64,000 bases of DNA from Bacillus sp. V3-13. Its GTDB lineage: Bacteria > Bacillota > Bacilli > Bacillales > Cytobacillaceae. The stretch spans positions 1 to 64,000 of the forward strand of contig NZ_PGUZ01000078.1 of NCBI RefSeq assembly GCF_002860165.1. Reading direction: 5' to 3'. The translations under genes and the position numbers were made by a program. This document shows, piece after piece, positions 49,811 to 59,883 of this stretch. The notes below the pieces were generated by a model. The model did not search any database and was not told the DNA's origin. It worked only from the letters and a program-made list of their open reading frames with translations. Positions within the stretch are counted from its first letter, which is position 1. The number at the start of each line of letters is the position of its first letter.

Positions 49811-50788
49811 ATGGCACTGAATTTTCATTTTGGCAAAGCACGGACAGTCAACCTGACGATAAAAGACCATATCATCCGTTTCGTCGAATTGAAACAAGCA
49901 AATCCGCCTGTTCCAGCGAGAACGGGAGCGCGGTTTTTGCCGCCCGGAATTGTCAAGAACGGGAAGATTATCGATCCTGAAACGCTTGAAACGATAATGG
50001 AAGAGTGTGTTGCCAATTGGAAAATTTCAAGGAAGCAGGTCCGTTTTCTCGTTCCTGATCCATTTGTTGTCATTAGAAAAACGTCGATTCCGCCGGATAT
50101 TAAAGATGATGAAATAAGAGGCTATTTGTTTATGGAACTCGGGACAAGCATTCACCTCCCATTTGAGGAAGCGGTATTTGATTTCTACCCGCTTTCCGGT
50201 AAAGACAGCGAGAAAAAGGAGCTGCTGCTGTTTGCGGCCCCTGAAGAAATCGTAAAAGAATATGTTGACCTGCTTGAACGTGCAAGGCTGAAGCCTAATG
50301 CAGCTGATATTTCCTGCCTTGCTCTCTACCGGCTGTATCATAAGCTTGATTTAGCCGGGAACAATGACAACCTGATGATGATCCAGTTTGATCTGCAGAC
50401 TGTAAATGTCAGCATTTTTGAGAGGCATTTACCCGTGTTTATGAGGCATATCGGGATGGACATTGACGCTTCAACGTGGAATTATAAAACGGAACAATTT
50501 GAATTTACCGGCAGCAGGAGCGAGGTACTCAATCCTCTCGAAGACATTTACAAAGAAATTGACAGAGTCATGAATTTCTACCATTACTCTTTAAACCAGG
50601 GCAGCCGCCAGGTTACAAAGATTGTTGTCGATGGCGACCATCCATGGCTTGATGAAATCTTTGCCGAAATGAACAGGCGCTTTGCGGTGAAGTCGGTGAA
50701 AATAACGCACCGGGCGATGGCAGGATCATCAGAAGCATTATTAACTCCCTTTCACGTCAATATCGGATTAGGATTGAAGGAGGTATAG
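49811..50788 (+). CDS. pilM: Type IV pilus assembly protein PilM
   Basis: PilM is an actin-like cytoplasmic protein that binds the N-terminus of PilN and links the membrane complex to the motors. The 325-residue protein shows the family pattern: VNLTIKDHIIRFVELK, IPPDIKDDEIRGYLFMELG, a nucleotide-site region LMMIQFDLQTVNVSIFE, and KIVVDGDHPWLDEI. It starts 12 bases after the peptidase gene behind GGGAG. Confidence 0.87.
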   Translation: MALNFHFGKARTVNLTIKDHIIRFVELKQANPPVPARTGARFLPPGIVKNGKIIDPETLETIMEECVANWKISRKQVRFLVPDPFVVIRKTSIPPDIKDDEIRGYLFMELGTSIHLPFEEAVFDFYPLSGKDSEKKELLLFAAPEEIVKEYVDLLERARLKPNAADISCLALYRLYHKLDLAGNNDNLMMIQFDLQTVNVSIFERHLPVFMRHIGMDIDASTWNYKTEQFEFTGSRSEVLNPLEDIYKEIDRVMNFYHYSLNQGSRQVTKIVVDGDHPWLDEIFAEMNRRFAVKSVKITHRAMAGSSEALLTPFHVNIGLGLKEV

Positions 50789-50790
50789 AC

Positions 50791-51456
50791 ATGCTCGCAG
50801 ATATCAACCTCCTCCCGAAGAAAGAACCAAGAAACAAAACAGCCGCCATTTTGCTCGCTGTCGCGGCTGCAGTGCTTATAACTGGAATAGCGGTCTTTTA
50901 CTGGCAGCTGGAGGTGCGCAAACAAAATCTGGAATCAATTGAAAATCAGCTCCGCCTAACAAATGATATCATTGAAGTGGAAGGAAAAAAATTAGCTGAT
51001 CATCAATCTGTCCATTCAGTAGAAAAGTTGGAAACCGCAATTACCCGGGCTGGCGATCAGCGAGTAAATACCGTGTATTTACTGCAGGAGCTGACAAGAC
51101 TTCTCCCTGAAAGAGGCTTTATTACCGAGTTCGCAATTGATCAGGAATATTTAATCAAACAGGTTGTTCAATTTGATACGAAAAGCGAGGCTGCCTATTA
51201 TTTGAACGCTTTAGTAAACATTGACTGGGTCAAGGAAGCAATCGTGAAGGAAACGAAAGCCGGCGACTGGGAAGTTTTGAATAATAATACCGGCGTATCG
51301 GATGAAGAGCTTGTAGAAATAGGCAAAAAAGAATATCTGCCAAGATACTATGCTGAATATGAAGTTAAGCTCGATATTCCTGCGTTAAAAAAAGCATATA
51401 GTGAGGCAGCCGGCCCTCGAAGTGCCGACACGGAAGAAGGGGGAGAGACCCCGTGA
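50791..51456 (+). CDS. pilN: Type IV pilus assembly protein PilN
   Basis: A 221-residue protein with the INLLP motif at residues 5-9, the peptide by which PilN binds PilM, one membrane helix (about 20-44), a coiled coil, and an extracytoplasmic ferredoxin-like domain. It pairs with PilO to form the alignment complex. It starts two bases after pilM and ends overlapping pilO. Confidence 0.85.
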   Translation: MLADINLLPKKEPRNKTAAILLAVAAAVLITGIAVFYWQLEVRKQNLESIENQLRLTNDIIEVEGKKLADHQSVHSVEKLETAITRAGDQRVNTVYLLQELTRLLPERGFITEFAIDQEYLIKQVVQFDTKSEAAYYLNALVNIDWVKEAIVKETKAGDWEVLNNNTGVSDEELVEIGKKEYLPRYYAEYEVKLDIPALKKAYSEAAGPRSADTEEGGETP

Positions 51457-52229
51457 ATCGAGAAGTGGCGAAAAAACAAATCCTGATCACCGTTCTCGTG
51501 CTATTGCTGTTTGGGGGCATGGCGCTTGGAAGCTATTATGCATTTTTGCTGCCTCTTAATGAACAACTGCAAAGAAAAGAATCCGATTTAAATCTGGCGG
51601 AAGGCGAATTAAAAATCATCCAAAAACGATTGGAACAAATGGATGAAGAACCTCCCTTAAGCACCATGGAGCTACAACGCCGGATGCCGGTGACACGGAT
51701 GCTTGATCAATTGCTCCTCGATATTGAGAGGGCAGAAATTATTTCGGATACATATGTAAAAGAAATAAGGCTGAACGGGCCGGGAAGTGAGGAAGAAATC
51801 GAGCCGGCCAAAACGGATCACAATAATTTAGCTGACGGCGACGAGATCGGCGAAGCTAATATCGAAACCGGCAAAAGCAGTGAAAATCCCGGCGACGGAG
51901 TTCTCCCGAACGGGGTGAAAAAAACAACAGTTGTGATTGCCGGAGAAGCGGATACTTACTTTGAAATGGAAAGCTTTATTGAAGTGATCGAAGGCTTACA
52001 AAGAATCGTCAAGGTGGAACAATTACAATTCACTGCGCCGGAGGAGATCTATTCTGTAGAGCAGACACCCGAGCTGCTTGAGTTTGAATTAACGATCGCA
52101 GCTTATTATTATCCCGGGTTGGAAGACTTGCAGGAAGAACTGCCGCCCCTTGCCGCTCCTGAAGTATCGAATAAGAAAGACCCGACAAGCCGTTTTTCAG
52201 AAGGGAACACAAACAATGATCAGCCTTAA
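51453..52229 (+). CDS. pilO: Type IV pilus assembly protein PilO
   Basis: A 258-residue protein with one membrane helix near the start (ILITVLVLLLFGGMALGSYYAF), a coiled coil (about 35-70), an acidic low-complexity stretch, and a ferredoxin-like domain (VVIAGEADTYFEMESFIEVIEGL). Its GTG at 51453 overlaps the pilN stop. No PilP or PilQ follows, as expected without an outer membrane. Confidence 0.82.
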   Translation: MNREVAKKQILITVLVLLLFGGMALGSYYAFLLPLNEQLQRKESDLNLAEGELKIIQKRLEQMDEEPPLSTMELQRRMPVTRMLDQLLLDIERAEIISDTYVKEIRLNGPGSEEEIEPAKTDHNNLADGDEIGEANIETGKSSENPGDGVLPNGVKKTTVVIAGEADTYFEMESFIEVIEGLQRIVKVEQLQFTAPEEIYSVEQTPELLEFELTIAAYYYPGLEDLQEELPPLAAPEVSNKKDPTSRFSEGNTNNDQP

Positions 52230-52327
52230 TATGAATGGTTTGATTCGATAAAAAACCATGAATATTGAAAGATGATCCGGGTCACCTGCCCGGGATTTCC
52301 CTTCGAAAAATTTGACGAAAGCATTCA

Positions 52328-52362
52328 ATAACAAGACGACAAAAGTCTTGTTATTTTTTTTT
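52328..52362 (+). terminator. Terminator of the pilus operon
   Basis: A perfect 10-bp stem ATAACAAGAC/GTCTTGTTAT (52328-52337, 52345-52354) followed by TTTTTTTT. Confidence 0.9.
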
Positions 52363-52414
52363 GCCAGTATGTTAGGATGAAACAAATCTGCATCGACTGG
52401 AGGGGGAGCAAGCA

Positions 52415-53467
52415 GTGGACAAGCATGAAAACGGCAAAACCATTACGATCAAAATTAACGGCAGTGACCGTCCCTATAAGGAAAAACCGCAAAATCCCAA
52501 TCAAGCAAGCCATGAAAAGAAAGCTCCAGCCGATTTAGCAAAAATATCTCCACATGAAGAAGCAGCAGCCGGCCAGGAGGCAGTTGATGAAAGCTTTGAT
52601 TGGATTCTTCCTGATCCGGATTTTGAACAGGATATAAACGAATATAAAATCGAAGATATGTTGAAGCAGAAGAAAGAACGTGGCTGGAACGCCTTTAAAG
52701 AAAAGACAGGCTCGAAAAATTCGAAGAAGGTTTTCTCTTCGCTCTTTTGGTCTGTTTTTTTTGCTGTGCTGCTGGGGGTGAGCCTTGGCTTCATTATGCT
52801 CAAATTGGTCACAACGGAGCAGACAGTCAAGGATGTTCCGACTGGCGAAGACGCGAGCCAGGGTGGGGCAGAACAGGCTGGCAAAGGTGAAGCAACAGCA
52901 ATGGTTGCGCCGATTTCAACGTTTGTTGTGCAGGAAGGCGTTTATACAACCACCGATGCGGCAAAAGCAGCTCTGGCTGCAGCCGAGCAGAAGGGCGCTG
53001 TCGGAAAAATCATTGAAATGAATGGACAAGCCTTTCTTTTTCTCGCTGTGGCAGATAGCCTTGAAGCTGCTAAAAGTATGGGGATCAGCCTGCAGAAGCA
53101 AGGATTAAAAATATATGCCAAGGCGCTGGAAGTCGGGGGGAAAGAAGCAAGCGGCTTAACGGAAGGGGAAGTAAAGCTGCTCGAGATCGCTGCCTCTGCC
53201 TACTCCGATGTTGCTTCAGCCGGCACGCATGCATCTCTTTCCCGGCCCTTTGATGCTGCATTAACTGACAAAGTCAGTGCACACGCACAATCACTGAACA
53301 AGGTGCCTGCTAATACATTGCAAAAGGATGAAATAAAAACACTCAAAGTTGAATTGGAAAATGGCTTAAAACAAGCGCAGCTTTATGCAAAATCTCCGGG
53401 TGCCGACTCGGAAAAAGCTTTGCAGAAAAGTTTGCTTGCTGTCCTTGCCGCCTACCATGCTCTGTAA
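52415..53467 (+). CDS. spoIIB: SpoIIB-like SPOR-domain protein
   Basis: SpoIIB localises to the sporulation septum through its SPOR domain and helps start engulfment. The 350-residue protein has a polar N-terminus (about 1-105), one membrane segment (FSSLFWSVFFAVLLGVSLGF, about 108-130), a SPOR-like domain (about 163-240; FVVQEGVYTTTDAAKAALA) and an alanine-rich helical C-terminus. GTG 52415 follows GGAGGGGG. The position before maf and after the prepilin peptidase locus is that of spoIIB in B. subtilis. The family is divergent in sequence, so position weighs heavily. Confidence 0.82.
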   Translation: MDKHENGKTITIKINGSDRPYKEKPQNPNQASHEKKAPADLAKISPHEEAAAGQEAVDESFDWILPDPDFEQDINEYKIEDMLKQKKERGWNAFKEKTGSKNSKKVFSSLFWSVFFAVLLGVSLGFIMLKLVTTEQTVKDVPTGEDASQGGAEQAGKGEATAMVAPISTFVVQEGVYTTTDAAKAALAAAEQKGAVGKIIEMNGQAFLFLAVADSLEAAKSMGISLQKQGLKIYAKALEVGGKEASGLTEGEVKLLEIAASAYSDVASAGTHASLSRPFDAALTDKVSAHAQSLNKVPANTLQKDEIKTLKVELENGLKQAQLYAKSPGADSEKALQKSLLAVLAAYHAL

Positions 53468-53511
53468 TTATAGCCAAATCGTATATTTTCCGGGAAATTG
53501 GACAAATTATC

Positions 53512-53547
53512 AGAGTCTGCTCACACCTTTGGCAGGCTCTTCATTTT
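53512..53547 (+). terminator. Terminator of spoIIB
   Basis: AGAGTCTGC (53512-53520) pairs with GCAGGCTCT (53532-53540) with one G-U pair, followed by TCATTTTA. Confidence 0.6.
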
Positions 53548-53714
53548 ATCATTTCGGGCGAGAAGACCCCTTTCTCAAAGGAATGGGTTGGGCGTAGCCC
53601 AATGAGTAGGGAGGGGATGAATCGCCCCTCCGAAGGAGAACGCTTTTCAATTGAAAAAGGAACATATATTCTGATAAAATATAGAATATAATTGTTTAGA
53701 AAGGAGCATGGATT

Positions 53715-55421
53715 ATGGGTATAAAAGCGTATTTTTCAAATCGAGTATATAAAAATACTCTTCCGAAAGAATATGTGGAAGCCACTAGCCATGCCCTTTT
53801 AGTGTTTAATAGAGCCAAACACTTTGCTTTCAGCACGACTATAAAAGAAAAGCGTTCCGGTCAAAATAGACGTCCAAAATCTATGCACCTTACGGTGAAA
53901 GAAAGATTCAATCTTGATGATTATTACGCAAATAGTGCTGTCCAAGAAGCATCTGCTATGCAAAAAAGCCTTATTGAGTTAAACAAATTGTATGTTTCGA
54001 ATAAAGAAACACAAATTGTATCTATTAAAAACAAAATGAAAAAAGAAAAAACCAGACTGACAACCTTAAAAAAGATTAAAACTTCCTTCATAAAAGGGAA
54101 GCCATCCTTCCCTAAAAACTCAAAGATAAACAAAATGGGAAGTTTTTTTGTTGTGCAATTTAAAATGAAAACGGACATCTATTACCACGCTTATCAGTTT
54201 GAGCATATTTACTTGGATAATGAAATTCGGAAACTTCAAACAAAGATTGGTTTTTTAACTTTCAGGTTGAACAAATACGAACAAGAATTAAAGAAATTAA
54301 AAACAGGGATAACCAGTGTTGTTTTTGGCTCCAAAAAGTTGTTCAAGTCCCAACACACCGTTGAAAAATATAAAAATAACCAGCAGTTGTGGCTGAAGGA
54401 ATGGGAACATTCCCGTTACAATCAAATGACTATTTCAGGCAGAAAAGATTCAGGTTCCGGCAATTTTGTTTTTAGATACGACATATCAGAACGAACATTA
54501 AACTTTAAAACACCGTCAGGTGTAAATGTTGAGATAAACAATGTTCATTTTCCTTACGGACAAGGCGAAGTGGAAAAGGCTATCTTTAGTCAGATGAATT
54601 GTAAGGATAAGAAAAAATACGGAAAGCCAATCGCCTGGTCCGTTGAAGAACATGGAGATTACTACATATTCAAATGTATAGTGAGCACGGAACGAAAAGA
54701 AAATATCAACTATTCCAAATCTGATGGAATGATCGGAATTGATTGCAATGTTGACCACTTCGCTGTTTCGAATGTTAATTCCAAGGGACAGCTTATTTCT
54801 TCATGGTCATTAAAATTCAATATTTTAGGAAAAACATCGGGTCAAATCTCTAAAATGATTGAGGCAGAGGCAATCGAATTAGTGAATATTGCCCATCGGG
54901 CAAACAAACCGTTGGCTATTGAAAAATTGGATACGACAAAATCGAAAGTATCCCCTCCATATGGAAATAAAAAAGCAAACTTCAAATTCAATATGTTTGC
55001 TTATAATAAAATGGTCTCAGCGATTAAATCAAGAGCTGAAAAAATGGGTGTAGCAGTATTCGAAGTAAATCCAGCTTATACAAGCCAAATTGGTAAAATG
55101 AAATACATGAAACGCTTTGGGATCTCCATTCACGAAGCTGCAAGCTTTGTAATCGCTCGAAGAGCAATGGGATTCAAAGAAAAACTCCCACCAGTGTTGG
55201 GTACACTATTACCAGAGAAGATAATAGGTGCTCATCATTGGGTGCAGTGGGGGTATGTTTCGAAAATGCTGAAAGAGATTCGCACTTGTGCGTATTACCG
55301 TTCAGAACTTTTTGATGTAGACAGGTTTCGTTCTACGAACGAACTTTTCTTCCCGGGGGCTCTTACAGGACTGGAAGCAAAAGGTTTGTCGAAACTAAAA
55401 AGTGAAAAAACCGCCTCCTAG
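53715..55421 (+). CDS. TnpB-like RNA-guided nuclease homologue, atypical RuvC-III
   Basis: A 568-residue protein of the TnpB/OrfB superfamily, longer than the usual 400. The C-terminal half is RuvC-like: D343 in IGIDCNVDHFAVSNV, E403 in PLAIEKLD. Where canonical TnpB has a zinc finger and DRDxNAA, this one has NPAYTSQIGKMKY and ISIHEAASFVIARRAMGF: no CxxC pairs and no aspartate, but H473 and E474. I recall a TnpB-related subfamily sharing this NPAYTS / HxAA pattern. The N-terminal half is lysine-rich with coiled-coil stretches. ATG 53715 follows AAAGGAG. TnpB proteins use an RNA from the element's right end to cut DNA; whether this variant cuts is unknown. Confidence 0.8.
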   Translation: MGIKAYFSNRVYKNTLPKEYVEATSHALLVFNRAKHFAFSTTIKEKRSGQNRRPKSMHLTVKERFNLDDYYANSAVQEASAMQKSLIELNKLYVSNKETQIVSIKNKMKKEKTRLTTLKKIKTSFIKGKPSFPKNSKINKMGSFFVVQFKMKTDIYYHAYQFEHIYLDNEIRKLQTKIGFLTFRLNKYEQELKKLKTGITSVVFGSKKLFKSQHTVEKYKNNQQLWLKEWEHSRYNQMTISGRKDSGSGNFVFRYDISERTLNFKTPSGVNVEINNVHFPYGQGEVEKAIFSQMNCKDKKKYGKPIAWSVEEHGDYYIFKCIVSTERKENINYSKSDGMIGIDCNVDHFAVSNVNSKGQLISSWSLKFNILGKTSGQISKMIEAEAIELVNIAHRANKPLAIEKLDTTKSKVSPPYGNKKANFKFNMFAYNKMVSAIKSRAEKMGVAVFEVNPAYTSQIGKMKYMKRFGISIHEAASFVIARRAMGFKEKLPPVLGTLLPEKIIGAHHWVQWGYVSKMLKEIRTCAYYRSELFDVDRFRSTNELFFPGALTGLEAKGLSKLKSEKTAS

Positions 55422-55522
55422 TTGAACGGGAGACGGTCGCATATTTTTGGTATGTGTCTTGTCTTTACAAGAATCCCCCACATCAAACAACCCGTTAGGG
55501 TGTTAAGTGGTGGGTAGTTCAA
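55290..55522 (+). ncRNA. Candidate omega-RNA at the right end of the TnpB element
   Basis: In known TnpB systems the guide RNA scaffold overlaps the 3' end of tnpB and stops at the right end of the element. Here CCCAC/GTGG flanks AAC-ACCC-GTTA-GGGT-GTT (55475-55513), followed by GTAGTTCAA. If the end is correct, the guide would be the sequence just after 55522. The 5' limit is a guess. Confidence 0.4.
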
Positions 55523-55575
55523 TTAGAGACTACCAAACACCGAAATTAGCGTAAACCGCAAAAAAAAAAACAGAA

Positions 55576-55622
55576 AAACTTCCTGTTTTCCTCTTTTTTA
55601 ATTGTTAGAAACAGGGAAGTTT
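55576..55622 (+). other. Inverted repeat between the TnpB element and maf
   Basis: AAACTTCCTGTTT (55576-55588) and AAACAGGGAAGTTT (55609-55622) are complementary with one extra base, with a T-run (55595-55599) in the loop. It could be an old terminator or leader structure of maf. The preceding 55523-55560 shows nothing clear. Confidence 0.4.
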
Positions 55623-55682
55623 GATACGATTAGCTTGTATCTCTCTAATGATCATGCAATTGTGAAGGTAAGGTGATTTTAG

Positions 55683-56255
55683 GTGCAGCGCCTCATTTTA
55701 GCCTCTTCTTCTCCACGGCGAAAAGAACTCCTTGAAAATCTTCATTTGGAATTCGAAATTTCAGGCAGTGATGTTGATGAAATCTTTGATCCTCAGTCAA
55801 GTCCGGAGGAGATCGTCACCGAGCTTGCCGATCGAAAAGCACGCTTTGTCGCCGGTAAATTCCCGTCTGCTTTTATTCTTGGTTCAGACACGATAGTGGT
55901 GTCCGGGGGAAAAGTGCTTGGAAAACCTGAGGACGAAGCTGACGCGGTCTCGACGCTGAGGAAGCTATCAGGTAAAACCCATGCTGTTTTTACAGGTGTA
56001 TCGATTATTGGTAATGGAAAAAACATAAAGTTCTATGAAAAAACCGATGTGACGTTTTGGGAGTTAACCGATGAAGAAATCAAAACGTATGTAAACAGCG
56101 GTGAACCGTTTGATAAAGCAGGTTCATATGGAATACAGGGCCTCGGAAGCATGCTTGTCAAAGAGATTAAAGGCGATTTCTTTACTGTAATGGGATTGCC
56201 GGTCTCAAGAACGGTTCGAGAATTAAGAAAGGCAGGCTTCGAATTGCCGTTTTAA
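55683..56255 (+). CDS. maf: Maf nucleotide pyrophosphatase
   Basis: Maf proteins hydrolyse non-canonical or modified nucleoside triphosphates such as dTTP/UTP analogues; in B. subtilis Maf affects septum formation when overproduced. The 190-residue protein has the family start LILASSSPRRKELL, the catalytic GSDTIVV with its aspartate, GKPEDEADA, and YGIQGLGSMLVKEIKGDFFTVMGLP. GTG 55683 follows AAGGTGATTTTA. It lies before radC and mreB as in other bacilli. Confidence 0.95.
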   Translation: MQRLILASSSPRRKELLENLHLEFEISGSDVDEIFDPQSSPEEIVTELADRKARFVAGKFPSAFILGSDTIVVSGGKVLGKPEDEADAVSTLRKLSGKTHAVFTGVSIIGNGKNIKFYEKTDVTFWELTDEEIKTYVNSGEPFDKAGSYGIQGLGSMLVKEIKGDFFTVMGLPVSRTVRELRKAGFELPF

Positions 56256-56395
56256 ATCAGCTTTGTTATGTTGGATCCTAATGCAACCGAAAGTACAGGA
56301 ATTTGGCTGCAAGTTTTACAAGAGCAGATTAGGTCATTTCGTTGCTGCCTGGTAAGCTCTCCCTCGTCACAATCGGCGAACAGGGAGGAATTGAT

Positions 56396-57082
56396 TTGAG
56401 CACAGAATTAATGATTCGCGATTTTCCCGCGGATGAACGCCCCCGTGAGCGGTTTGTCCAGAATGGCCCGGAAAACTTGTCAAACCACGAGCTGCTGGCG
56501 CTGTTGCTGCGAACTGGTTCAAAGCAGGAATCTGTCCTGCAGCTGGCAAACCGGGTTTTGTCGAGTTTTGAAGGTCTAAGGCTGCTAAAGGATGCTTCAT
56601 TAGAAGAAATTACTGCAATCAAAGGAATTGGAACGGCAAAAGCGATACAGGTCCTCGCAGCGGTTGAGCTGGGCAGGCGGATTGCCAATCTTAGCGATGA
56701 TGACCGTTATATTATCCGCTCTCCCGAGGACGGCGCGAAATTGTTAATGAATGATATGAGGTTTCTGTCCCAGGAGCATTTTGTTTGTCTTTATCTCAAT
56801 ACAAAAAACCAGGTGCTGCACAGACAGACGATCTTTATCGGGAGCTTGAATGCCTCGATCGTCCACCCTCGGGAAGTATTCAAAGAAGCATTCCGGAGGT
56901 CGGCAGCGTCGATTATTTGTGTGCATAACCATCCTTCCGGGGATCCATCACCGAGCAGGGAGGATATCGAAGTCACAAAGCGGCTCGCAGAATGCGGGAA
57001 AATAATTGGGATTGAAATGCTTGATCATTTAATTATCGGTGAAAATAAATATGTCAGCCTCAAAGAAAAAGGGTATTTATGA
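56396..57082 (+). CDS. radC: RadC family JAB-domain protein
   Basis: A 228-residue protein with an N-terminal helix-hairpin-helix part (RPRERFVQNGPENLSNHELLAL, IKGIGTAKAIQVLAAVELG) and a C-terminal JAB/JAMM metalloprotease-like domain with the zinc ligands in VHNHPSGDPSPSRED. Its biological role is unsettled despite the name. TTG 56396 lies six bases after GGAGGA and homologues begin at this point; the 18 open codons upstream are not conserved. Confidence 0.93.
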   Translation: MSTELMIRDFPADERPRERFVQNGPENLSNHELLALLLRTGSKQESVLQLANRVLSSFEGLRLLKDASLEEITAIKGIGTAKAIQVLAAVELGRRIANLSDDDRYIIRSPEDGAKLLMNDMRFLSQEHFVCLYLNTKNQVLHRQTIFIGSLNASIVHPREVFKEAFRRSAASIICVHNHPSGDPSPSREDIEVTKRLAECGKIIGIEMLDHLIIGENKYVSLKEKGYL

Positions 57083-57185
57083 CACTAGGTTTTTATTTGA
57101 CGATAGGCTATAATATTGTTTATGATTTTTGCAGGCTGGATTAAGGCTTCAAACCATCCAGTATAGCCATTCAGGTCAATTTTAA

Positions 57186-58352
<1,167 letters not shown>

Positions 58353-58375
58353 TGCTGATAGTAGAGGTGTAAATC

Positions 58376-59263
58376 ATGCCACAGTTCTTTTTTAATAAAC
58401 GTTTGATTTTACTGCTTGCCAGTATCATTGTTCTCGTGGCATTGATTGGGTTTTCTTTAAGGGAAAGAGATCAATTAACCTGGCCGGAGCAGTTCATCAA
58501 GGACACGACCGGCTGGGTTCAATCTCTTGTTTCAAGACCGGCTCATTATGTTGCCGGCTTTTTTGAAAATGTGCACGATTTGCAAAATACATATCATGAA
58601 AACAAGGAATTGAAAGCACGGCTGAATGATTTGACTAAGCTGGAAGTAGAGGTTCAGGAACTTCAAAAGGAAAACAAAGAGCTCAATGAAATACTCGGCA
58701 AGGAAGAATCGTTGCGGGATTTTGAACCAAAGCAGGCGACGGTAATTGGAAGAAACCCGGATCGCTGGCATGAACTGCTTATTATTAATAAAGGGAAAAC
58801 GGATGGAATCGAGCCCGACATGGCGGTTATCACGGCAACAGGGCTGATCGGCAAGGTGAAAAGTGTCAATGGATTAACTTCAACCGTGCAGCTGTTGAGT
58901 TCAATGGACCCGACAAACCGGATTTCGGCTTCGGTGTTTGGCGAAGGAGAAAAACCCTACCACGGCACTATTGAAGGCTACGATAAAGAACAAGAATTGC
59001 TTCTATTAAAAAATATCCCTTTTGATGCTAAAATAGAAAAAGATAAGATTGTCACTACGTCCGGATTCGGTGGCGTGTTCCCGGGAGGGCTTGAGATTGG
59101 CAAGGTTGTCGATGTAAAGCCGGATCAGTTTGGCCTCACCCAAACCGTTTATGTGAAGCCAAGCGCAAACCTTTATGATATACAGCATGTGATGGTCGCG
59201 AAGCGCAGCATTACAAGGCCTGAATTAACGGACATGGCAGATGGCGAGGAGGAGGAACTGTGA
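58376..59263 (+). CDS. mreC: Rod shape-determining protein MreC
   Basis: MreC is a bitopic scaffold that links MreB to wall enzymes. The 295-residue protein has an N-terminal membrane helix (LILLLASIIVLVALIGFSL), a coiled coil (about 65-105), and the beta-rich extracellular MreC domain (VIGRNPDRWHELLIINKGKTDGI, SGFGGVFPGGLEIGKV). It overlaps mreD by four bases. Confidence 0.95.
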   Translation: MPQFFFNKRLILLLASIIVLVALIGFSLRERDQLTWPEQFIKDTTGWVQSLVSRPAHYVAGFFENVHDLQNTYHENKELKARLNDLTKLEVEVQELQKENKELNEILGKEESLRDFEPKQATVIGRNPDRWHELLIINKGKTDGIEPDMAVITATGLIGKVKSVNGLTSTVQLLSSMDPTNRISASVFGEGEKPYHGTIEGYDKEQELLLLKNIPFDAKIEKDKIVTTSGFGGVFPGGLEIGKVVDVKPDQFGLTQTVYVKPSANLYDIQHVMVAKRSITRPELTDMADGEEEEL

Positions 59264-59775
59264 GAAGATTCCTTCTTCCTGTTTTATTAATGTTCTTTTT
59301 TGTGATAGAAAGTACATTTGTAGAACTGCTTCCTGCAGAAATCTTTAACAGCGAGCGTATTTTGGTGCCGCGTTTCTTAATGATTGCTCTTTTCTTCTTG
59401 ACGATTTATGGGAGCGTTAAGCACGGAATCATTTATGCGCTGATTTTTGGCGGGCTTTTTGATATTGTTTATACAGAGATTATCGGCATTTATTTGTTCC
59501 TGTTTCCGTTCATGGCTTATATCGTTTCGAGGATCATGAAGGTTTTGCATGCGAATATCATCATCGTCACTTTTGTGTCGCTGTTCGGGGTTGCCCTTCT
59601 TGAGCTTTCCGTATATGGAGCCAATCTATTAATCAATCGGACAAATCTCGATTTTTCAACTTTTACTTTTTTAAGATGGTTGCCAACATTGGTCTTAAAT
59701 TTAGCGTTCACAATCATTGTTGCTTTTCCGTTGAAAAGGCAGATTGAAAAATTTGCGGAGCATTTGAAAGATTAA
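59260..59775 (+). CDS. mreD: Rod shape-determining protein MreD
   Basis: A 171-residue integral membrane protein with about five helices and the family start FLLPVLLMFFFVIESTFVELLP. It completes the MreBCD complex. GTG 59260 overlaps the mreC stop (GTGA). Confidence 0.92.
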   Translation: MRRFLLPVLLMFFFVIESTFVELLPAEIFNSERILVPRFLMIALFFLTIYGSVKHGIIYALIFGGLFDIVYTEIIGIYLFLFPFMAYIVSRIMKVLHANIIIVTFVSLFGVALLELSVYGANLLINRTNLDFSTFTFLRWLPTLVLNLAFTIIVAFPLKRQIEKFAEHLKD

Positions 59776-59883
59776 TTGTTAAAATCGGCCTCTGTGCCGC
59801 TATCCTTTTACTTAAAATAAAAGTGGCAAGAAGGAGTTTCGGCATATTCTGTCGAAATTGTTTCTACCTGAGGTGTTGCTGAC

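Larger units (their letters stand above)
53548..55522 (+). mobile_element. TnpB-only IS200/IS605-type element (IS1341-like)
   Basis: A tnpB-like gene is flanked by structured, gene-free ends between spoIIB and maf, which adjoin in B. subtilis. The left part (about 53555-53640) has hairpins TTGGGC-GTA-GCCCAA (53588-53602) and GGAGGGG/CCCCTCC (53610-53631). The right part ends in a nested palindrome (55475-55513) followed by GTAGTTCAA, a form common at right ends of such elements. No tnpA, inverted repeats or target duplication are seen, as usual for this class. The exact ends are estimates. Base composition is visibly more A-rich than the neighbours, consistent with transfer. Confidence 0.7.

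Noticed and set aside
53715-55421. Reading the atypical TnpB as a compact Cas12 effector
   Set aside because: No repeat array, cas1/cas2 or adaptation genes are nearby, and its flanks look like a TnpB-only insertion element.
57097-57114. TTGACG close to TATAAT as a mreB promoter
   Set aside because: The spacer is only 6 bases, so they cannot act as a -35/-10 pair; the TATAAT alone remains possible.
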